This document shows, in pieces, positions 51,675 to 62,629 of a stretch of 64,000 nt of DNA; positions within the stretch are counted from its first letter, which is position 1; the number at the start of each line of letters is the position of its first letter. The DNA is taken from the NCBI RefSeq assembly GCF_900292015.1, contig NZ_LR130759.1, positions 3,224,001 to 3,288,000 on the forward strand. The letters are read 5' to 3'. The position numbers and the translations under genes were made by a program. Below the pieces are notes generated by a model. It was not told the origin of the DNA. It searched no databases and saw nothing but the letters and a program-made list of their open reading frames with translations. Source of the stretch: Mycobacterium basiliense (GTDB lineage Bacteria; Actinomycetota; Actinomycetes; Mycobacteriales; Mycobacteriaceae).

Positions 51675-52540
51675 TTTTCACCACCGTCAGGTCCGAAAGT
51701 GTCGGAGCGCGAACGACTTCCGATGACTTCGCGGGCCAGTTCGGCGATGCGGCTTTCCGGGACGTCTGTTGCCCCGCCGGCGTCGATGGCGACCGCCGTG
51801 GGATAGATTCCGCGGACCAGATCCGGTCCGCCAGTGGCCGAATCGTCATCGGCGGCGTCGTAGAGTGCCTCGACGGTCACCCGCAACGCCGAATCAGCAT
51901 CGGTGACCTGTGAATACAGCTTCTTCATCGATGATCTCGCGAAGATCGACCCCGAGCCCACCGCCTGGTAGCCCTCCTCCTCGATATTCCAGCCGCCGGC
52001 CGCGTCGAACGAAACGATCCGCCCCGCAGACTCCGGATCGGGGGCATGGATGTCGTAGCCGGCCAGCAGCGGCAGTGCCACCAGTCCCTGCATCGCGGCG
52101 GCCAGATTCCCGCGCACCATGATCGCCAGCCTGTTGACCTTGCCGGCAAACGTCAGCGGCACTCCTTCGAGCTTCTCATAATGCTCGAGCTCTACGGCAT
52201 AGAGCCGGGCGAATTCGACGGCGATCGCCGCAGTCCCGGCGATGCCAGTCGCCGTGTAGTCGTCGGTGATGTAGACCTTGCGCACATCACGCCCGGCGAT
52301 CATGTTGCCTTGCGTCGAACGCCGGTCTCCAGCGATGACGACACCACCGGGGTACTTGAGGGCAACGATGGTGGTGCTATGCGGTAGCTGCTCGCCGACG
52401 GCGCCGGCACCGCTCTTGAGGTTCGCCGGCAGTAGGTCCGGCGCCTGACGCCGGAGGAAATCAGCGAACGATGATAGGTCTACAGCGGATCCGGTTAGTG
52501 CCGAACTAGTTGACAGTCGATCGGGCAACGGCCAGGTCAC
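51671..52540 (-). CDS. prcB: 20S proteasome beta subunit PrcB
   Basis: PrcB is the catalytic subunit. Its propeptide is removed so that a threonine becomes N-terminal and serves as nucleophile. Of 289 residues, 1-55 form the propeptide ([16 protein letters not shown], then [14 protein letters not shown]) and the mature chain begins at Thr56 in [13 protein letters not shown]. Lys in ALKYPGG is the conserved active-site Lys33 equivalent and [11 protein letters not shown] continues the core. The Gly before the mature Thr in H37Rv is Ser here. It is coupled to pup and prcA by 4-bp overlaps. Confidence 0.97.
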   Translation of the reverse strand: MTWPLPDRLSTSSALTGSAVDLSSFADFLRRQAPDLLPANLKSGAGAVGEQLPHSTTIVALKYPGGVVIAGDRRSTQGNMIAGRDVRKVYITDDYTATGIAGTAAIAVEFARLYAVELEHYEKLEGVPLTFAGKVNRLAIMVRGNLAAAMQGLVALPLLAGYDIHAPDPESAGRIVSFDAAGGWNIEEEGYQAVGSGSIFARSSMKKLYSQVTDADSALRVTVEALYDAADDDSATGGPDLVRGIYPTAVAIDAGGATDVPESRIAELAREVIGSRSRSDTFGPDGGEK

Positions 52541-52731
52541 TGTCCGCCCTTTTGGACGTACGCGCGAACGAAGTCCTCGGCGTTCTCCTCTAGGACGTCG
52601 TCGATCTCGTCGAGCAAATCGTCGGTGTCCTGGGCTAACTTCTCGCGGCGTTCCTGGCCCGCGGCCGTGGTGCCGGTGACATCGTCTTCATCGCCGCCGC
52701 CACCGCCACGTTTGGTCTGCTCCTGAGCCAT
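52537..52731 (-). CDS. pup: prokaryotic ubiquitin-like protein Pup
   Basis: Pup is the 64-residue intrinsically disordered tag attached to lysines by PafA. It starts [18 protein letters not shown], has a helical middle that binds Mpa coiled coils (about 21-51, [20 protein letters not shown]) and ends [11 protein letters not shown]. The final Gln must be deamidated to Glu by Dop before ligation. The ATG at 52731 has a purine-rich GGAGGCG site; the longer frame to 52797 is not used in the family. The stop overlaps prcB by 4 bp. Confidence 0.97.
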   Translation of the reverse strand: MAQEQTKRGGGGGDEDDVTGTTAAGQERREKLAQDTDDLLDEIDDVLEENAEDFVRAYVQKGGQ

Positions 52732-52889
52732 CGCCGCCTCCTGCGTTGTCCTGGCCGCGGGCACGTGCAACACGACCCGCCGGTCTTTCTCTAACACTAC
52801 CGGTCAGCCCCGCCGTTCCCCGGCTGAAGCCCCGATTGTGGCGCTCCCCTCCGCGGTCGCCGACCACGCCGATACCGATGCAACGGTTC

Positions 52890-54386
52890 TTAGCTGGTGA
52901 GTTGTTCCACCAATTCGACCGCGCTATCCACCGAATCCAGCAGCGCCCCGACGTGCGCCTTGCTCCCGCGGAGGGGCTCGAGCGTCGGGATTCGGACCAG
53001 GGAGTCACCGCCCAGGTCAAAAATGACGGAGTCCCAGCTGGCCGCGGCGATGTCGGCCCCAAATCGCCGCAGGCACTCGCCGCGGAAATACGCGCGGGTG
53101 TCGGTCGGCGGGTTATCCACAGCATCCAACACCTGATGCTCGTTGACCAGTCGCTTCATCGACCCGCGCGCCACCAGGCGGTTGTACAGGCCCTTGTCCA
53201 ATCGGACATCGGAATATTGCAAGTCGACTAGGTGCAATCGCGGCGCCGACCAACTCAAGTTTTCCCGGTGCCGGAAACCTTCGAGTAGGCGCAACTTGGC
53301 AGGCCAATCCAGCAGTTCGGCGCATTCCATCGGGTCGCGCTCGAGCTGGTCGAGCACGTGCGCCCAGGTTTCCACCAGGTGGGATGCCCGTGGATCTGGG
53401 TCACGGCTATCGACCAGCTTGGCCACCCGATCGAGGTAAATCCGTTGCAGCGCAAGACCAGTCAACTCTCGGCCGTCGGCCAGAGCGACCGTAGCCCGCA
53501 ACGACGGATCGCGGCTGATGGCGTGGACCGCGTGCACCGGCCGGGCCAACGCCAGGTCGGTGAGGTCGATGCCGTCTTCGATCAGGTCGAGCACCAGCGC
53601 GGTGGTGCCCAGCTTCAGATAGGTCGACGTCTCGGCCAGATTCGCATCGCCAATGATGACGTGCAGCCGGCGGTACCTATCGGCGTCGGCGTGCGGTTCG
53701 TCCCGAGTGTTGATAATGCCGCGCTTCAGGGTGGTCTCCAGCCCTACCTCAACCTCGATGTAATCCGAACGCTGGGATAGCTGGAAGCCGGGATCGTCGC
53801 CGGATGGGCCGATGCCGACTCGGCCCGAGCCGGTGACCACCTGCCGGGACACCAGAAACGGAGTTAGACCGGCGATGATGGCCGAGAACGGCGTCTGCCG
53901 GCTCATGAGGTAGTTCTCGTGCGACCCGTAGGAGGCGCCTTTGCCGTCGACATTGTTCTTGTACAACTGCAGCTTCAGGGCTCCGGGCACACTAGCGACA
54001 TGCCGGGCGGCGGCCTCCATCACTCGTTCACCGGCTTTGTCCCAAATCACCGCGTCGAGCGGGTCGGTGCATTCAGGCGCGGAGTATTCCGGGTGTGCGT
54101 GGTCGACGTAGAGCCGCGCACCGTTGGTCAAGATCATGTTGGCGGCGCCAACCTCGTCAGCGTCTACCACCGGAGGCGGGCCAGTCGAGCGGCTCAGATC
54201 AAAGCCCCGGGCGTCCCGCAGCGGCGATTCCACCTCGTAATCCCAGCGGGTGCGTTTAGCTCGCTGAATACCGGCGGCTGCCGCATAGGCCAGCACAGCC
54301 TGCGTCGAAGTGAGGATCGGGTTGGCGGTCGGGTCCGACGGCGAGGAAATGCCGTACTCGACCTCCGTTCCGATAATCCGCTGCAT
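52890..54386 (-). CDS. dop: deamidase/depupylase Dop
   Basis: Dop converts the C-terminal Gln of Pup to Glu and removes Pup from substrates. It is a PafA paralogue of 498 residues. The ligase-like marks are [12 protein letters not shown] (Glu8) and [14 protein letters not shown] with Asp95, the catalytic aspartate; the characteristic Dop loop follows [19 protein letters not shown] (about 40-80). [19 protein letters not shown] mirrors PafA. It lies 158 bp upstream of pup on the same strand. Confidence 0.97.
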   Translation of the reverse strand: MQRIIGTEVEYGISSPSDPTANPILTSTQAVLAYAAAAGIQRAKRTRWDYEVESPLRDARGFDLSRSTGPPPVVDADEVGAANMILTNGARLYVDHAHPEYSAPECTDPLDAVIWDKAGERVMEAAARHVASVPGALKLQLYKNNVDGKGASYGSHENYLMSRQTPFSAIIAGLTPFLVSRQVVTGSGRVGIGPSGDDPGFQLSQRSDYIEVEVGLETTLKRGIINTRDEPHADADRYRRLHVIIGDANLAETSTYLKLGTTALVLDLIEDGIDLTDLALARPVHAVHAISRDPSLRATVALADGRELTGLALQRIYLDRVAKLVDSRDPDPRASHLVETWAHVLDQLERDPMECAELLDWPAKLRLLEGFRHRENLSWSAPRLHLVDLQYSDVRLDKGLYNRLVARGSMKRLVNEHQVLDAVDNPPTDTRAYFRGECLRRFGADIAAASWDSVIFDLGGDSLVRIPTLEPLRGSKAHVGALLDSVDSAVELVEQLTS

Positions 54387-54500
54387 GCCTAGAGCCTAGG
54401 CCCGCCACCACAGCGGCCCACCCATCGGGCCGCTGAGAAGGCCGGCGCCCGGCCGACAAGGCGCGCGGGCACAGCGGTCGGCCGATATCCGTGTAGCTAC

Positions 54501-55943
54501 GTGCCCGCACGGCTACTGGCGCTGGCCGTCCCAGGTTGGTACGGTCGCTCCTGCCCAACGCATCGAGCCCCTCGGAGAATCTACGTTGACGTCAAACGCA
54601 TTGCAGCCGTTGTTGTTTCCGATCGCGCACCCCCGTCGCTATTCCGCGACCACCCGGGGCGATCAGCGGTGAGTCCAGACTGTCTTCAGCAGGGAAAGGC
54701 TCCCACTGAGCTAATTCCGGCCGGGTCTCTGCAGGACGGTGGAATTGCCTGCACATTCGCAATCTATTACCTGCCGCTGCCGTCTGGCGACCCATTCGAC
54801 ACCGTGAATGGCCTGCTGACGAACACATTCAACGGCTTTCGCCAGGCGGATGCTCTACACGGAGACGAGACAGAGCCCACGGTGAGCGCCTCGGTTACCG
54901 TCGATCCGCATCGCAACTATCCTCCGCCGGACCCGGAGTTTGTCGGACTCTTCAACCACGGAGTGAGCCCGCAACAAGCGATCGCGCTGCAGGGCACCCA
55001 GACCGCGTTCATCCTCAACTTCAGCTGCCCGATCGAGCACGGTTGGGGCCCCCTTCGCGCCATGCAGCAGCTGACCGGTGATCTCGCGGCCGCCACCGGC
55101 GGCCTGATCTGGGACGCCGAAACTCGAGAGATGTTCACACCGGCCGCCTGGAACGAACTCAGAGTCGATCGATGGACCGGACGGACACCAGATATCAACG
55201 ACCACACAATCATTCATGCCTACGAGATCGACGGCAAGATGCGAGTCATCACGCTGGGGATGGCGAAATTTGGGCTCCCCGACGTCGTCGTCAACGACGT
55301 CCCGCGGTCGGCCTGCAGCAATGTCGGCCACCTGGTGAATGTGTTCTGCCAGGCCATCGCCGAGCGGCCCATGGTCCAACATCCCGGGGAATTCGACCTG
55401 GACTACCGGCGCTTTAAGCCCAACGCGACAGGGGCCGCACCGCTCACGGTGAAAATTGGCAGGCACCACGACGGGGATCCGCTAAACCGGCTACTCGAGA
55501 TTACGTTCGACCGGGGACCGGGCCACGATGCTCACGCCCGCCGGCGCGCGATTCTCGCCGCCGCGTTCGAATCCGAACCGTCGATCGTTCCTGCGACGCA
55601 TGACGACGCGGTGGAAGCGGCCAGCCGACGCGCGCGAGCAAAGCTGCCCGCGCTGCGCGCGTTGTTCCATCAAGGGCTACCGCCTGGCGAGCTTATGCAG
55701 GTCAAGGCCCCTTTTGAGGGCCCAAACAGCATCCGGGAATACATGTGGGTGGACGTGGTTTCGTGGAATGGCGACGAGATCACGGGACTACTCGTCAACG
55801 AACCGTTCAACATCCCAGGTCTGCGCGCCGGGCAGATGGTTGTCGTCGAGCAATCCACGGTCTTTGACTACAAGCACCAACGCCGTGACGGCACCATCTC
55901 AGGAAACGAAACCGAAAAGCTCGTCAGGAGCACGCTGAACTAG
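54501..55943 (+). CDS. DUF2314 domain protein
   Basis: The 480 residues appear to consist of a DUF4261-like N-terminal part (about 60-260, with IPAGSLQDGGIACTFAIYYL and FNHGVSPQQAIALQGTQTAF) and a C-terminal DUF2314 domain (about 355-480, with SIREYMWVDVVSWNGDEITG, LLVNEPFNIPGLRAGQMVVV and KHQRRDGTISGN). DUF2314 proteins are uncharacterised. The start is uncertain: GTG at 54501 or a later in-frame start near 54588. I do not recall a gene like this between dop and Rv2113 in H37Rv, so it is probably an insertion here or a loss there. Confidence 0.72.
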   Translation: MPARLLALAVPGWYGRSCPTHRAPRRIYVDVKRIAAVVVSDRAPPSLFRDHPGRSAVSPDCLQQGKAPTELIPAGSLQDGGIACTFAIYYLPLPSGDPFDTVNGLLTNTFNGFRQADALHGDETEPTVSASVTVDPHRNYPPPDPEFVGLFNHGVSPQQAIALQGTQTAFILNFSCPIEHGWGPLRAMQQLTGDLAAATGGLIWDAETREMFTPAAWNELRVDRWTGRTPDINDHTIIHAYEIDGKMRVITLGMAKFGLPDVVVNDVPRSACSNVGHLVNVFCQAIAERPMVQHPGEFDLDYRRFKPNATGAAPLTVKIGRHHDGDPLNRLLEITFDRGPGHDAHARRRAILAAAFESEPSIVPATHDDAVEAASRRARAKLPALRALFHQGLPPGELMQVKAPFEGPNSIREYMWVDVVSWNGDEITGLLVNEPFNIPGLRAGQMVVVEQSTVFDYKHQRRDGTISGNETEKLVRSTLN

Positions 55944-55983
55944 CACGGCAGCAACGGTTGGCCGCCGTTAGGGTTGAGCCGGC

Positions 55984-57168
55984 ATGAACCCTTCCTTCCA
56001 CCGCTCACCGGCGCGCCGAGAATCGTCGAGCGCCGCGGCCGAAAGCTGGTTCTTGGCGCGGGGCTTGCCCGCCGTGCTGACCACCCGGGCCCGCTGGCGG
56101 CGGCTTTGGCCGCGATCGGCACCCGTGCTGGCGGCGTACGCAACGTTGCATTGCTGGACGCTGCCGATTCTGCTGATCACCCACGGCGACGAAGTTGTCA
56201 TTGATGGACAGCCCACGCCGCGAGAGTGGATGCTGCTGGCGCTGGTGGCTATTGCTCCGGTGCTGATCACGTTTGTCGGTTGGCTGGTGTCCAGGCTTTC
56301 CGACAGCCGCAAGCGCTCGCTTGCGGCGACCGTTGCGGTCAGCGTCGTGGCGATCGTCCTGGTGGTCGAAACCTCGGTGACTCAGATGCCAGACGCGGCC
56401 GTCTTTGCGGTCGTGGTGCTGCTGCTGACCGGGACGGGTGTCGGGTCGGTTGTTGGCTGGTCGGCGCGCATGACCCTGTCACACCTGGCGACGATCGGCG
56501 CTTTGGCGGTGCGCGCCCTGCCGGTCGTCCTACTGACCACATTGGTGTTCTTCAACAGCAACATCTGGCTCATGGCCTCGACGATCAGCGCAGAGCGCCT
56601 GGGCCTGGCCATGGTTTTTCTGTTCGGCATCGCCAGCGCTTTTGTCGTGTCGGCCACCCAAGAGCGGGTTGGTCCGATTCTGCAATCACCCGCCGTGCTG
56701 GCCAAGGATTGCCAGGAACTGGCCGACACTCCGTTTGCGGCGATGTCGGATCCGCCGGAATCCCGCCCATTGACTTGGGCCGAGCGCGTCAACGTGGTCT
56801 TCGTGCTGGCCGCTCACCAGCTGGTGCAGATCATGGTGGTGGCCATCCTGACCGCGGCAATTTATGTGACGCTCGGGCTGATCGTGCTCAGTCCAGCGCT
56901 GCTGAAGGAATGGAGCCACAATGCATCGGGCAGCACCACCGTGCTGGACCTGACCGTTCCGGTGCCCGATTCGCTCATACATCTGTGTCTTTTCCTCGGC
57001 GCGCTGACCTTCATGTACATCAGTGCCCGCGCCGTGGGCGACGCCGAGTACCGGGCGACGTTCGTCGACCCGCTAATCGACGATCTGCACGTCACCTTGA
57101 TCGCACGCGATCGCTACCGCTACAACGTCGCTGGCCAGACTGTTGACGCAAGCCCCGGCAGTGATTAA
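55984..57168 (+). CDS. integral membrane protein (Rv2113-like)
   Basis: This polytopic membrane protein has 394 residues. After a basic N-terminus (about 1-45) it has about seven hydrophobic helices, including ATLHCWTLPILLITHG at about 57-72, VVAIVLVVETSVTQMPDAAV and LVQIMVVAILTAAIYVTLGL. A soluble loop (SPAVLAKDCQELADTPFA) separates the two halves. H37Rv Rv2113 has the same place and size (397 residues). The function is unknown. The downstream gene lies 10 bp after its stop. Confidence 0.85.
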   Translation: MNPSFHRSPARRESSSAAAESWFLARGLPAVLTTRARWRRLWPRSAPVLAAYATLHCWTLPILLITHGDEVVIDGQPTPREWMLLALVAIAPVLITFVGWLVSRLSDSRKRSLAATVAVSVVAIVLVVETSVTQMPDAAVFAVVVLLLTGTGVGSVVGWSARMTLSHLATIGALAVRALPVVLLTTLVFFNSNIWLMASTISAERLGLAMVFLFGIASAFVVSATQERVGPILQSPAVLAKDCQELADTPFAAMSDPPESRPLTWAERVNVVFVLAAHQLVQIMVVAILTAAIYVTLGLIVLSPALLKEWSHNASGSTTVLDLTVPVPDSLIHLCLFLGALTFMYISARAVGDAEYRATFVDPLIDDLHVTLIARDRYRYNVAGQTVDASPGSD

Positions 57169-57178
57169 TTTCACGCGG

Positions 57179-57802
57179 GTGTCCGAAGCTGAGCAAGCAA
57201 CCGACCTATCCGGCAAGCGCTATGGCGAAGTGCTTCTCGTCGAAGTGGGCGAATCGGGTCCGCAGGCCACCGTCTACAACAGCTTTCCGCTCAATGATTG
57301 CCCGGCCGCACTATGGCAGGCCCTGGACCCGCAGGCTCTCGCCGCCGAAAACGGCGTGGCCGCGGCGTTGCTCAACGGTCCGCGGTACTGGCTGATGAAC
57401 AGCATCGAGAAGGCGCCCCAAGGCCCGCAGGTGACCAAGACCTTCGGCGGCATCGACATGCTCAAGCAGGCCACCGTGCAGATGTCGTCGATGAACCCTG
57501 CGCCCTACACCGTCAATGCGGTGAGCCGCCACACCGTCTTCGTCTTCGACGCGGGTGAGGAGATCTACGAACTCATCGACCCAGCGGGTCAACGCTGGGT
57601 GATGCAAACGTGGAGCCAGGTCGTAGATCCCAACCTGTCACGCGCGGACCTGCCGGGCTTGGCCGCCCGGCTCAACCTGCCCGACGGGTGGTCATACCAA
57701 CCTCGGGTGCTCACCGAGACACTTCGGGTCGATACCACTACCCGCCCCGCTCAGGTCACCCAAGACGACCTGACCAACAGCTATTCGCTGGAGTTCGACT
57801 GA
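57179..57802 (+). CDS. conserved hypothetical protein (Rv2114-like)
   Basis: This soluble protein has 207 residues when the GTG at 57179 is used, equal to the H37Rv length; a TTG at 57143 would add 12 residues and overlap the upstream gene. It begins SEAEQATDLSGKRYGEVLLV and includes LNGPRYWLMNSIEKA, FVFDAGEEIYELIDPAGQRW and SYQPRVLTETLRV. It lacks membrane segments. The function is unknown. It lies directly after the Rv2113-like gene and converges on mpa with a 3-bp gap. Confidence 0.85.
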   Translation: MSEAEQATDLSGKRYGEVLLVEVGESGPQATVYNSFPLNDCPAALWQALDPQALAAENGVAAALLNGPRYWLMNSIEKAPQGPQVTKTFGGIDMLKQATVQMSSMNPAPYTVNAVSRHTVFVFDAGEEIYELIDPAGQRWVMQTWSQVVDPNLSRADLPGLAARLNLPDGWSYQPRVLTETLRVDTTTRPAQVTQDDLTNSYSLEFD

Positions 57803-57805
57803 CCG

Positions 57806-59635
57806 TTAGAGGTACTGGCCGAGGTTCGATTCGGTATCGATAGCCCGGCTGGCGCTCGAGGACTTGCCGGTGACCAGGGTACGGATATAGACGATCCGCT
57901 CACCCTTCTTGCCCGAAATCCGCGCCCAGTCGTCGGGGTTAGTGGTATTGGGCAAGTCCTCGTTCTCGGCGAACTCATCGACGATCGAGTCGAGCAGGTG
58001 CTGGATCCGCAGACCGGGTTGTCCCGTCTCCAACACGGACTTGATCGCGTTTTTCTTAGCTCGGTCGACAACGTTTTGAATCATCGCCCCGGAGTTGAAG
58101 TCCTTGAAGTACATGACCTCCTTGTCGCCGTTGGCGTAGGTGACCTCCAAGAAGCGATTGTCGTCGATCTCGGCGTACATCCGATCGACCACCTTCTCGA
58201 TCATCGCCTTGATGCAGGCCGAACGGTCACCGTCGAACTCGGCGAGGTCGTCGGCGTGCACCGGCAACGTCTCGGTCAGATACTTCGAGTAGATGTCCTG
58301 CGCCGCCTCGGCGTCCGGCCGCTCGATCTTGATCTTCACGTCGAGGCGGCCGGGCCGCAGGATCGCGGGATCGATCATGTCCTCGCGGTTGGACGCTCCG
58401 ATCACGATCACATTCTCAAGCCCTTCCACCCCGTCGATCTCACTGAGCAGCTGCGGAACCACGGTCGTCTCCACGTCAGAGGACACCCCGGTGCCACGGG
58501 TTCGGAAGATCGAGTCCATTTCGTCGAAGAACACGATCACCGGCGTGCCCTCCGAGGCCTTCTCGCGGGCCCGCTGGAAGATCAACCGGATGTGCCGCTC
58601 CGTCTCGCCGACGAACTTGTTCAGCAGCTCGGGGCCCTTGATGTTGAGGAAGTACGACTTGGCCTCACGGGCGTCGTCGCCGCGGACCTCAGCCATCTTC
58701 TTGGCTAGCGAGTTGGCCACGGCTTTGGCGATCAATGTCTTTCCACAGCCGGGCGGACCGTAGAGCAACACACCTTTGGGCGGACGCAGCGCGTACTCCC
58801 GGTAAAGCTCCTTGTGCAGGAACGGAAGCTCCACGGCGTCCCGGATTTGCTCGATCTGTCGAGTCAGACCACCGATGTCCTGGTAACTGACGTCCGGCAC
58901 CTCTTCCAGGACCAGATCCTCGACCTCGGCCTTCGGGATACGTTCGAAGGCATAGCCGGCCTTGGTGTCGACTAACAACGAGTCACCGGGGCGCAGCTTG
59001 CGCGGCTTGGTGTCGTCGTTGAGGTCGTCCGGAACGCCATCAGGTAGGTCCGCGGCGACCAGCGGGTCAGCCAGCCAGACGATGCGTTCCTCGTCGGCGT
59101 GGCCGACCACCAGAGCGCGGTGACCGTCCGCCAAGACCTCCCGCAGCGTGGAAATCTCACCGACCGATTCAAACGTGCCGGCCTCAACAACGGTTAACGC
59201 TTCATTGAGCCGAACTGTCTGGCCCTTCCGAAGGGCCGACACGTCGATGTTCGGTGAGCACGTCAGGCGCATCTTACGACCGGAAGTGAACACGTCGACC
59301 GTGTCGTCCTCATGGGCCGATAGCAAGACGCCGTAGCCACTGGGCGGTTGCCCTAGCCGGTCAACCTCCTCGCGCAACGCCAGCAGCTGTTGGCGGGCTT
59401 CTTTAAGAGTTTCCATTAATTTGGAATTGCGGGCCGCCAGCGAGTCGATACGGGCTTCAAGTTGATGTACGTCGCGAGCTGCCCGCGCAGGGTTCTGCTG
59501 TCCGGCCGCGTTTTCGAGTTGCTCGCGCAGCACCGCGGCCTCACGCCGCAGCTGTTCCAGTTCGGCAGCATCGCTGCTGGACAGGGGGGTATCGCGGGGT
59601 GTCCCGAATGCTTCAGAACGCTCCGAATCAGCCAT
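57806..59635 (-). CDS. mpa: proteasome-associated ATPase Mpa (ARC)
   Basis: Mpa is the hexameric AAA+ ring that captures Pup through its N-terminal coiled coils, unfolds pupylated proteins and feeds them to PrcAB. The protein has 609 residues. The coiled coil spans about 15-95 ([20 protein letters not shown]), the two OB domains about 97-245, and the AAA domain about 250-560 with Walker A GPPGCGKT, Walker [11 protein letters not shown] and the sensor GASNRED. The last residues, GQYL, form the docking tail for the proteasome. The ATG at 59635 has GGAAAGGAG upstream; the frame could begin at 59653 but the family starts here. Confidence 0.97.
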   Translation of the reverse strand: MADSERSEAFGTPRDTPLSSSDAAELEQLRREAAVLREQLENAAGQQNPARAARDVHQLEARIDSLAARNSKLMETLKEARQQLLALREEVDRLGQPPSGYGVLLSAHEDDTVDVFTSGRKMRLTCSPNIDVSALRKGQTVRLNEALTVVEAGTFESVGEISTLREVLADGHRALVVGHADEERIVWLADPLVAADLPDGVPDDLNDDTKPRKLRPGDSLLVDTKAGYAFERIPKAEVEDLVLEEVPDVSYQDIGGLTRQIEQIRDAVELPFLHKELYREYALRPPKGVLLYGPPGCGKTLIAKAVANSLAKKMAEVRGDDAREAKSYFLNIKGPELLNKFVGETERHIRLIFQRAREKASEGTPVIVFFDEMDSIFRTRGTGVSSDVETTVVPQLLSEIDGVEGLENVIVIGASNREDMIDPAILRPGRLDVKIKIERPDAEAAQDIYSKYLTETLPVHADDLAEFDGDRSACIKAMIEKVVDRMYAEIDDNRFLEVTYANGDKEVMYFKDFNSGAMIQNVVDRAKKNAIKSVLETGQPGLRIQHLLDSIVDEFAENEDLPNTTNPDDWARISGKKGERIVYIRTLVTGKSSSASRAIDTESNLGQYL

Positions 59636-59794
59636 GTTGCGCTCCTTTCCCACACCAGGAACGGTGCAGCGGATACCTCAACGCTACCGGCCAATGCGAC
59701 TTCATGTGCGGAACCAAATGCGTTCGGAAAGTTACAAGTTTGGTCGCGCTGGTAATCTCGGCTTCCATTCCGGCTGACGGAAAGGAGCTAGGTG

Positions 59795-59890
59795 ATGGTG
59801 AAATACCTAGTGGCAGCGGTCGCGGCCCTCGCCGCCGTCGCTGCTGCGGCCGCCGGTTCAACGTTGGCTGCTTCCGCGTGTCATCGATAG
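59795..59890 (+). CDS. tiny signal-peptide-like ORF upstream of lppK
   Basis: A 31-residue frame has an excellent GGAAAGGAG site eight bases upstream of GTG/ATG. The peptide is MVKYLVAAVAALAAVAAAAA followed by GSTLAASACHR. It looks like a complete signal peptide with AXA cleavage options and almost no mature part. It ends 16 bp before lppK. It may be a leader peptide, a very small exported peptide or a decayed secreted gene. The GTG at 59792 is an alternative start. Confidence 0.5.
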   Translation: MVKYLVAAVAALAAVAAAAAGSTLAASACHR

Positions 59891-59906
59891 CTGAGACTGC
59901 CGCTGG

Positions 59907-60518
59907 ATGTATCGACACCTCAACCTCGCCGGCCTAGCCGCCAGCGCCGTCACCATCGTGGCGACGCTGGGGCTCTCGGGGTGTTCCCACGACACAGTCA
60001 AGAGATCGGCGCCGTCGGCACCGTCGGTGCCTCCGGTCACATCGAGCACTTTCGCGCCCCGGCCGACGACTCCCCTACCGCCGCCCGAGGCCTTGGTCGA
60101 TGTGTTGTCCCGACTCGCCGACCCCGCCGTGCCCGGCGTCGACAAGATGGATCTGGTTGAGGGCTCGACCCCCGAGACTGCCGCGGCGTTGGACAGGTTC
60201 ACCACGGCGGCACGCGATGGCGGCTATCTGCCGATGACCTTCGCCGCAAATGACATCGCATGGTCAGACAGGAACCCGTCCAACGTGCTGGCCACCGTGG
60301 TGGTCACCACCTCCCAACCCGACAACCGCGAGTTCAGCTTCCCGATGGAGTTCACGCCGTTCCAGGGCGGATGGCAGCTATCTCGGCAAACCGCCGAGAT
60401 GCTACTGACCATCGGCAATTCCCGGGTCTCAACGCCGACGCCCAGCCCCACCGAGGTCCCTGCTCCCAATCCGGCACCAATCCCGGAACCACCCGCCTCC
60501 CCGACTCCCCCTGGCTAA
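59907..60518 (+). CDS. lppK: lipoprotein LppK
   Basis: This 203-residue lipoprotein has a signal peptide (about 1-25) ending in the lipobox LSGC (Cys at about 26). A Pro/Ser/Thr-rich linker follows, then a globular domain (about 55-170, with [20 protein letters not shown] and [20 protein letters not shown], a typical layout for mycobacterial NTF2-like low-molecular-weight antigen MTB12-type domains) and a Pro-rich tail. It is anchored to the outer membrane-facing side of the plasma membrane; its function is unknown. Lipid modification would need Lgt, LspA and Lnt, the last encoded in this window. Confidence 0.9.
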   Translation: MYRHLNLAGLAASAVTIVATLGLSGCSHDTVKRSAPSAPSVPPVTSSTFAPRPTTPLPPPEALVDVLSRLADPAVPGVDKMDLVEGSTPETAAALDRFTTAARDGGYLPMTFAANDIAWSDRNPSNVLATVVVTTSQPDNREFSFPMEFTPFQGGWQLSRQTAEMLLTIGNSRVSTPTPSPTEVPAPNPAPIPEPPASPTPPG

Positions 60519-60524
60519 GCCCCG

Positions 60525-60827
60525 ATGTGGATCGGCTGGTTGGAGTTCGATGTGTTGCTGGGCGACGTGCGATCACTGAAACAGAAGCGATCGGTGATTC
60601 GACCGGTCGTCGCGGAGCTCAGACGCAAGTTCAGCGTTGCCGCCGCCGAGACGGGCTCACACGATCTGCATCGAAGGGCGGGCATCGGGGTGGCCACGGT
60701 ATCCGGTGACCGCAATCATGTCGTTGATGTCCTCGACGCGGCCGAACGCCTGGTGGCTGCGCATCCCGAATTCGAATTGCTCTCCGTCCGCCGGTCCTTG
60801 CATCGCAGCGACGACTGGCCCAGCTAG
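60525..60827 (+). CDS. DUF503 domain protein (Rv2117-like)
   Basis: This small 100-residue protein is full length for DUF503. It begins MWIGWLEFDVLLGDVRSLKQ and continues KRSVIRPVVAELRRKFSVAA and VATVSGDRNHVVDVLDAAER. Members include the YlxP family, placed in many bacteria near ribosome-maturation genes such as rbfA; a ribosome-related role is possible but unproven. It lies 6 bp after lppK and converges on trmI. Confidence 0.9.
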   Translation: MWIGWLEFDVLLGDVRSLKQKRSVIRPVVAELRRKFSVAAAETGSHDLHRRAGIGVATVSGDRNHVVDVLDAAERLVAAHPEFELLSVRRSLHRSDDWPS

Positions 60828-60834
60828 CCCGCAA

Positions 60835-61737
<903 letters not shown>

Positions 61738-61750
61738 CTAGGCTGCGATC

Positions 61751-62629
61751 ATGACGGACCAGCCGGCTCCCCCCTCCGAGGGCAACTTCCGGCCGGCCCT
61801 GTCACCGTCGCGGGCCGCGGATTTCAAACAATGCCCCCTGCTGTATCGCTTTCGGGCGATCGACCGGCTGCCCGAGAAGCCATCGGCCGCCCAACTGCGA
61901 GGCACGGTGGTGCACGCCACACTCGAGCGGCTCTACGGTCTGCCTGCGGTCCAGCGCGGACCGGATACAGCACGGTCGTTGGTGCAATCCGCCTGGGAAC
62001 AGGTGATCGCCGACGACCCTGATCTGGCCGCTGAGCTGGCACCCGAACAGCAAGTCCAACTGCTCGACGACGCCCGTGCCTTGTTATCGGGCTACTACCG
62101 GCTGGAGGATCCGAGGCAGTTCGACCCACAATGCTGTGAGCAACGGGTGGAGGTTGAGCTGGCCGACGGCACGTTGTTGCGCGGCTATATTGACCGCATC
62201 GACGTCGCCGCCACCGGCGAGTTGCGGGTAGTCGACTACAAAACGGGCAAGGCGCCGCCGGCCGCCCGGGCCCTGGCCGAGTTCAAAGCCATGTTCCAAA
62301 TGAAGTTCTACGGGGTAGCGCTGTTTCGCGCGCGTGGCGTGTTGCCCGCGCGATTGCGGCTGATCTACCTGGCCAACGGTCAAGTGCTGGACTACTCGCC
62401 GGACCGTGACGAGCTGCTTCGCTTCGAAAAGACGCTGATGGCGATCTGGCGTGCGATTCAATCCGCGGGACAGTCAGGTAATTTCCGCCCCAACCAGTCG
62501 CGGTTGTGCGATTGGTGCCCACATCAGCAGCTCTGCCCGGTCTTTGGTGGCAAGCCACCGCCTTACCCGGGATGGCCAGACCATCCGCGCGACGGTGCGA
62601 TCCCGCGCACCACCGAGCCCGCGGCATGA
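61751..62629 (+). CDS. RecB/Cas4-like PD-(D/E)XK nuclease (Rv2119-like)
   Basis: This RecB-family nuclease of 292 residues has a PD-(D/E)XK core: RGTVVHATLERLYGL (about 49-63), GYIDRIDVAATGELRVVDYK (catalytic Asp, Asp and Lys at about 138-157). One cysteine near the N-terminus (FKQCPLLYRF) and three near the C-terminus (RLCDWCPHQQLCPVF) form the pattern of an Fe-S cluster, as in Cas4 and AddB. It is an orphan, with no cas genes or CRISPR nearby. The stop overlaps the next gene by 4 bp (ATGA). Confidence 0.9.
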   Translation: MTDQPAPPSEGNFRPALSPSRAADFKQCPLLYRFRAIDRLPEKPSAAQLRGTVVHATLERLYGLPAVQRGPDTARSLVQSAWEQVIADDPDLAAELAPEQQVQLLDDARALLSGYYRLEDPRQFDPQCCEQRVEVELADGTLLRGYIDRIDVAATGELRVVDYKTGKAPPAARALAEFKAMFQMKFYGVALFRARGVLPARLRLIYLANGQVLDYSPDRDELLRFEKTLMAIWRAIQSAGQSGNFRPNQSRLCDWCPHQQLCPVFGGKPPPYPGWPDHPRDGAIPRTTEPAA

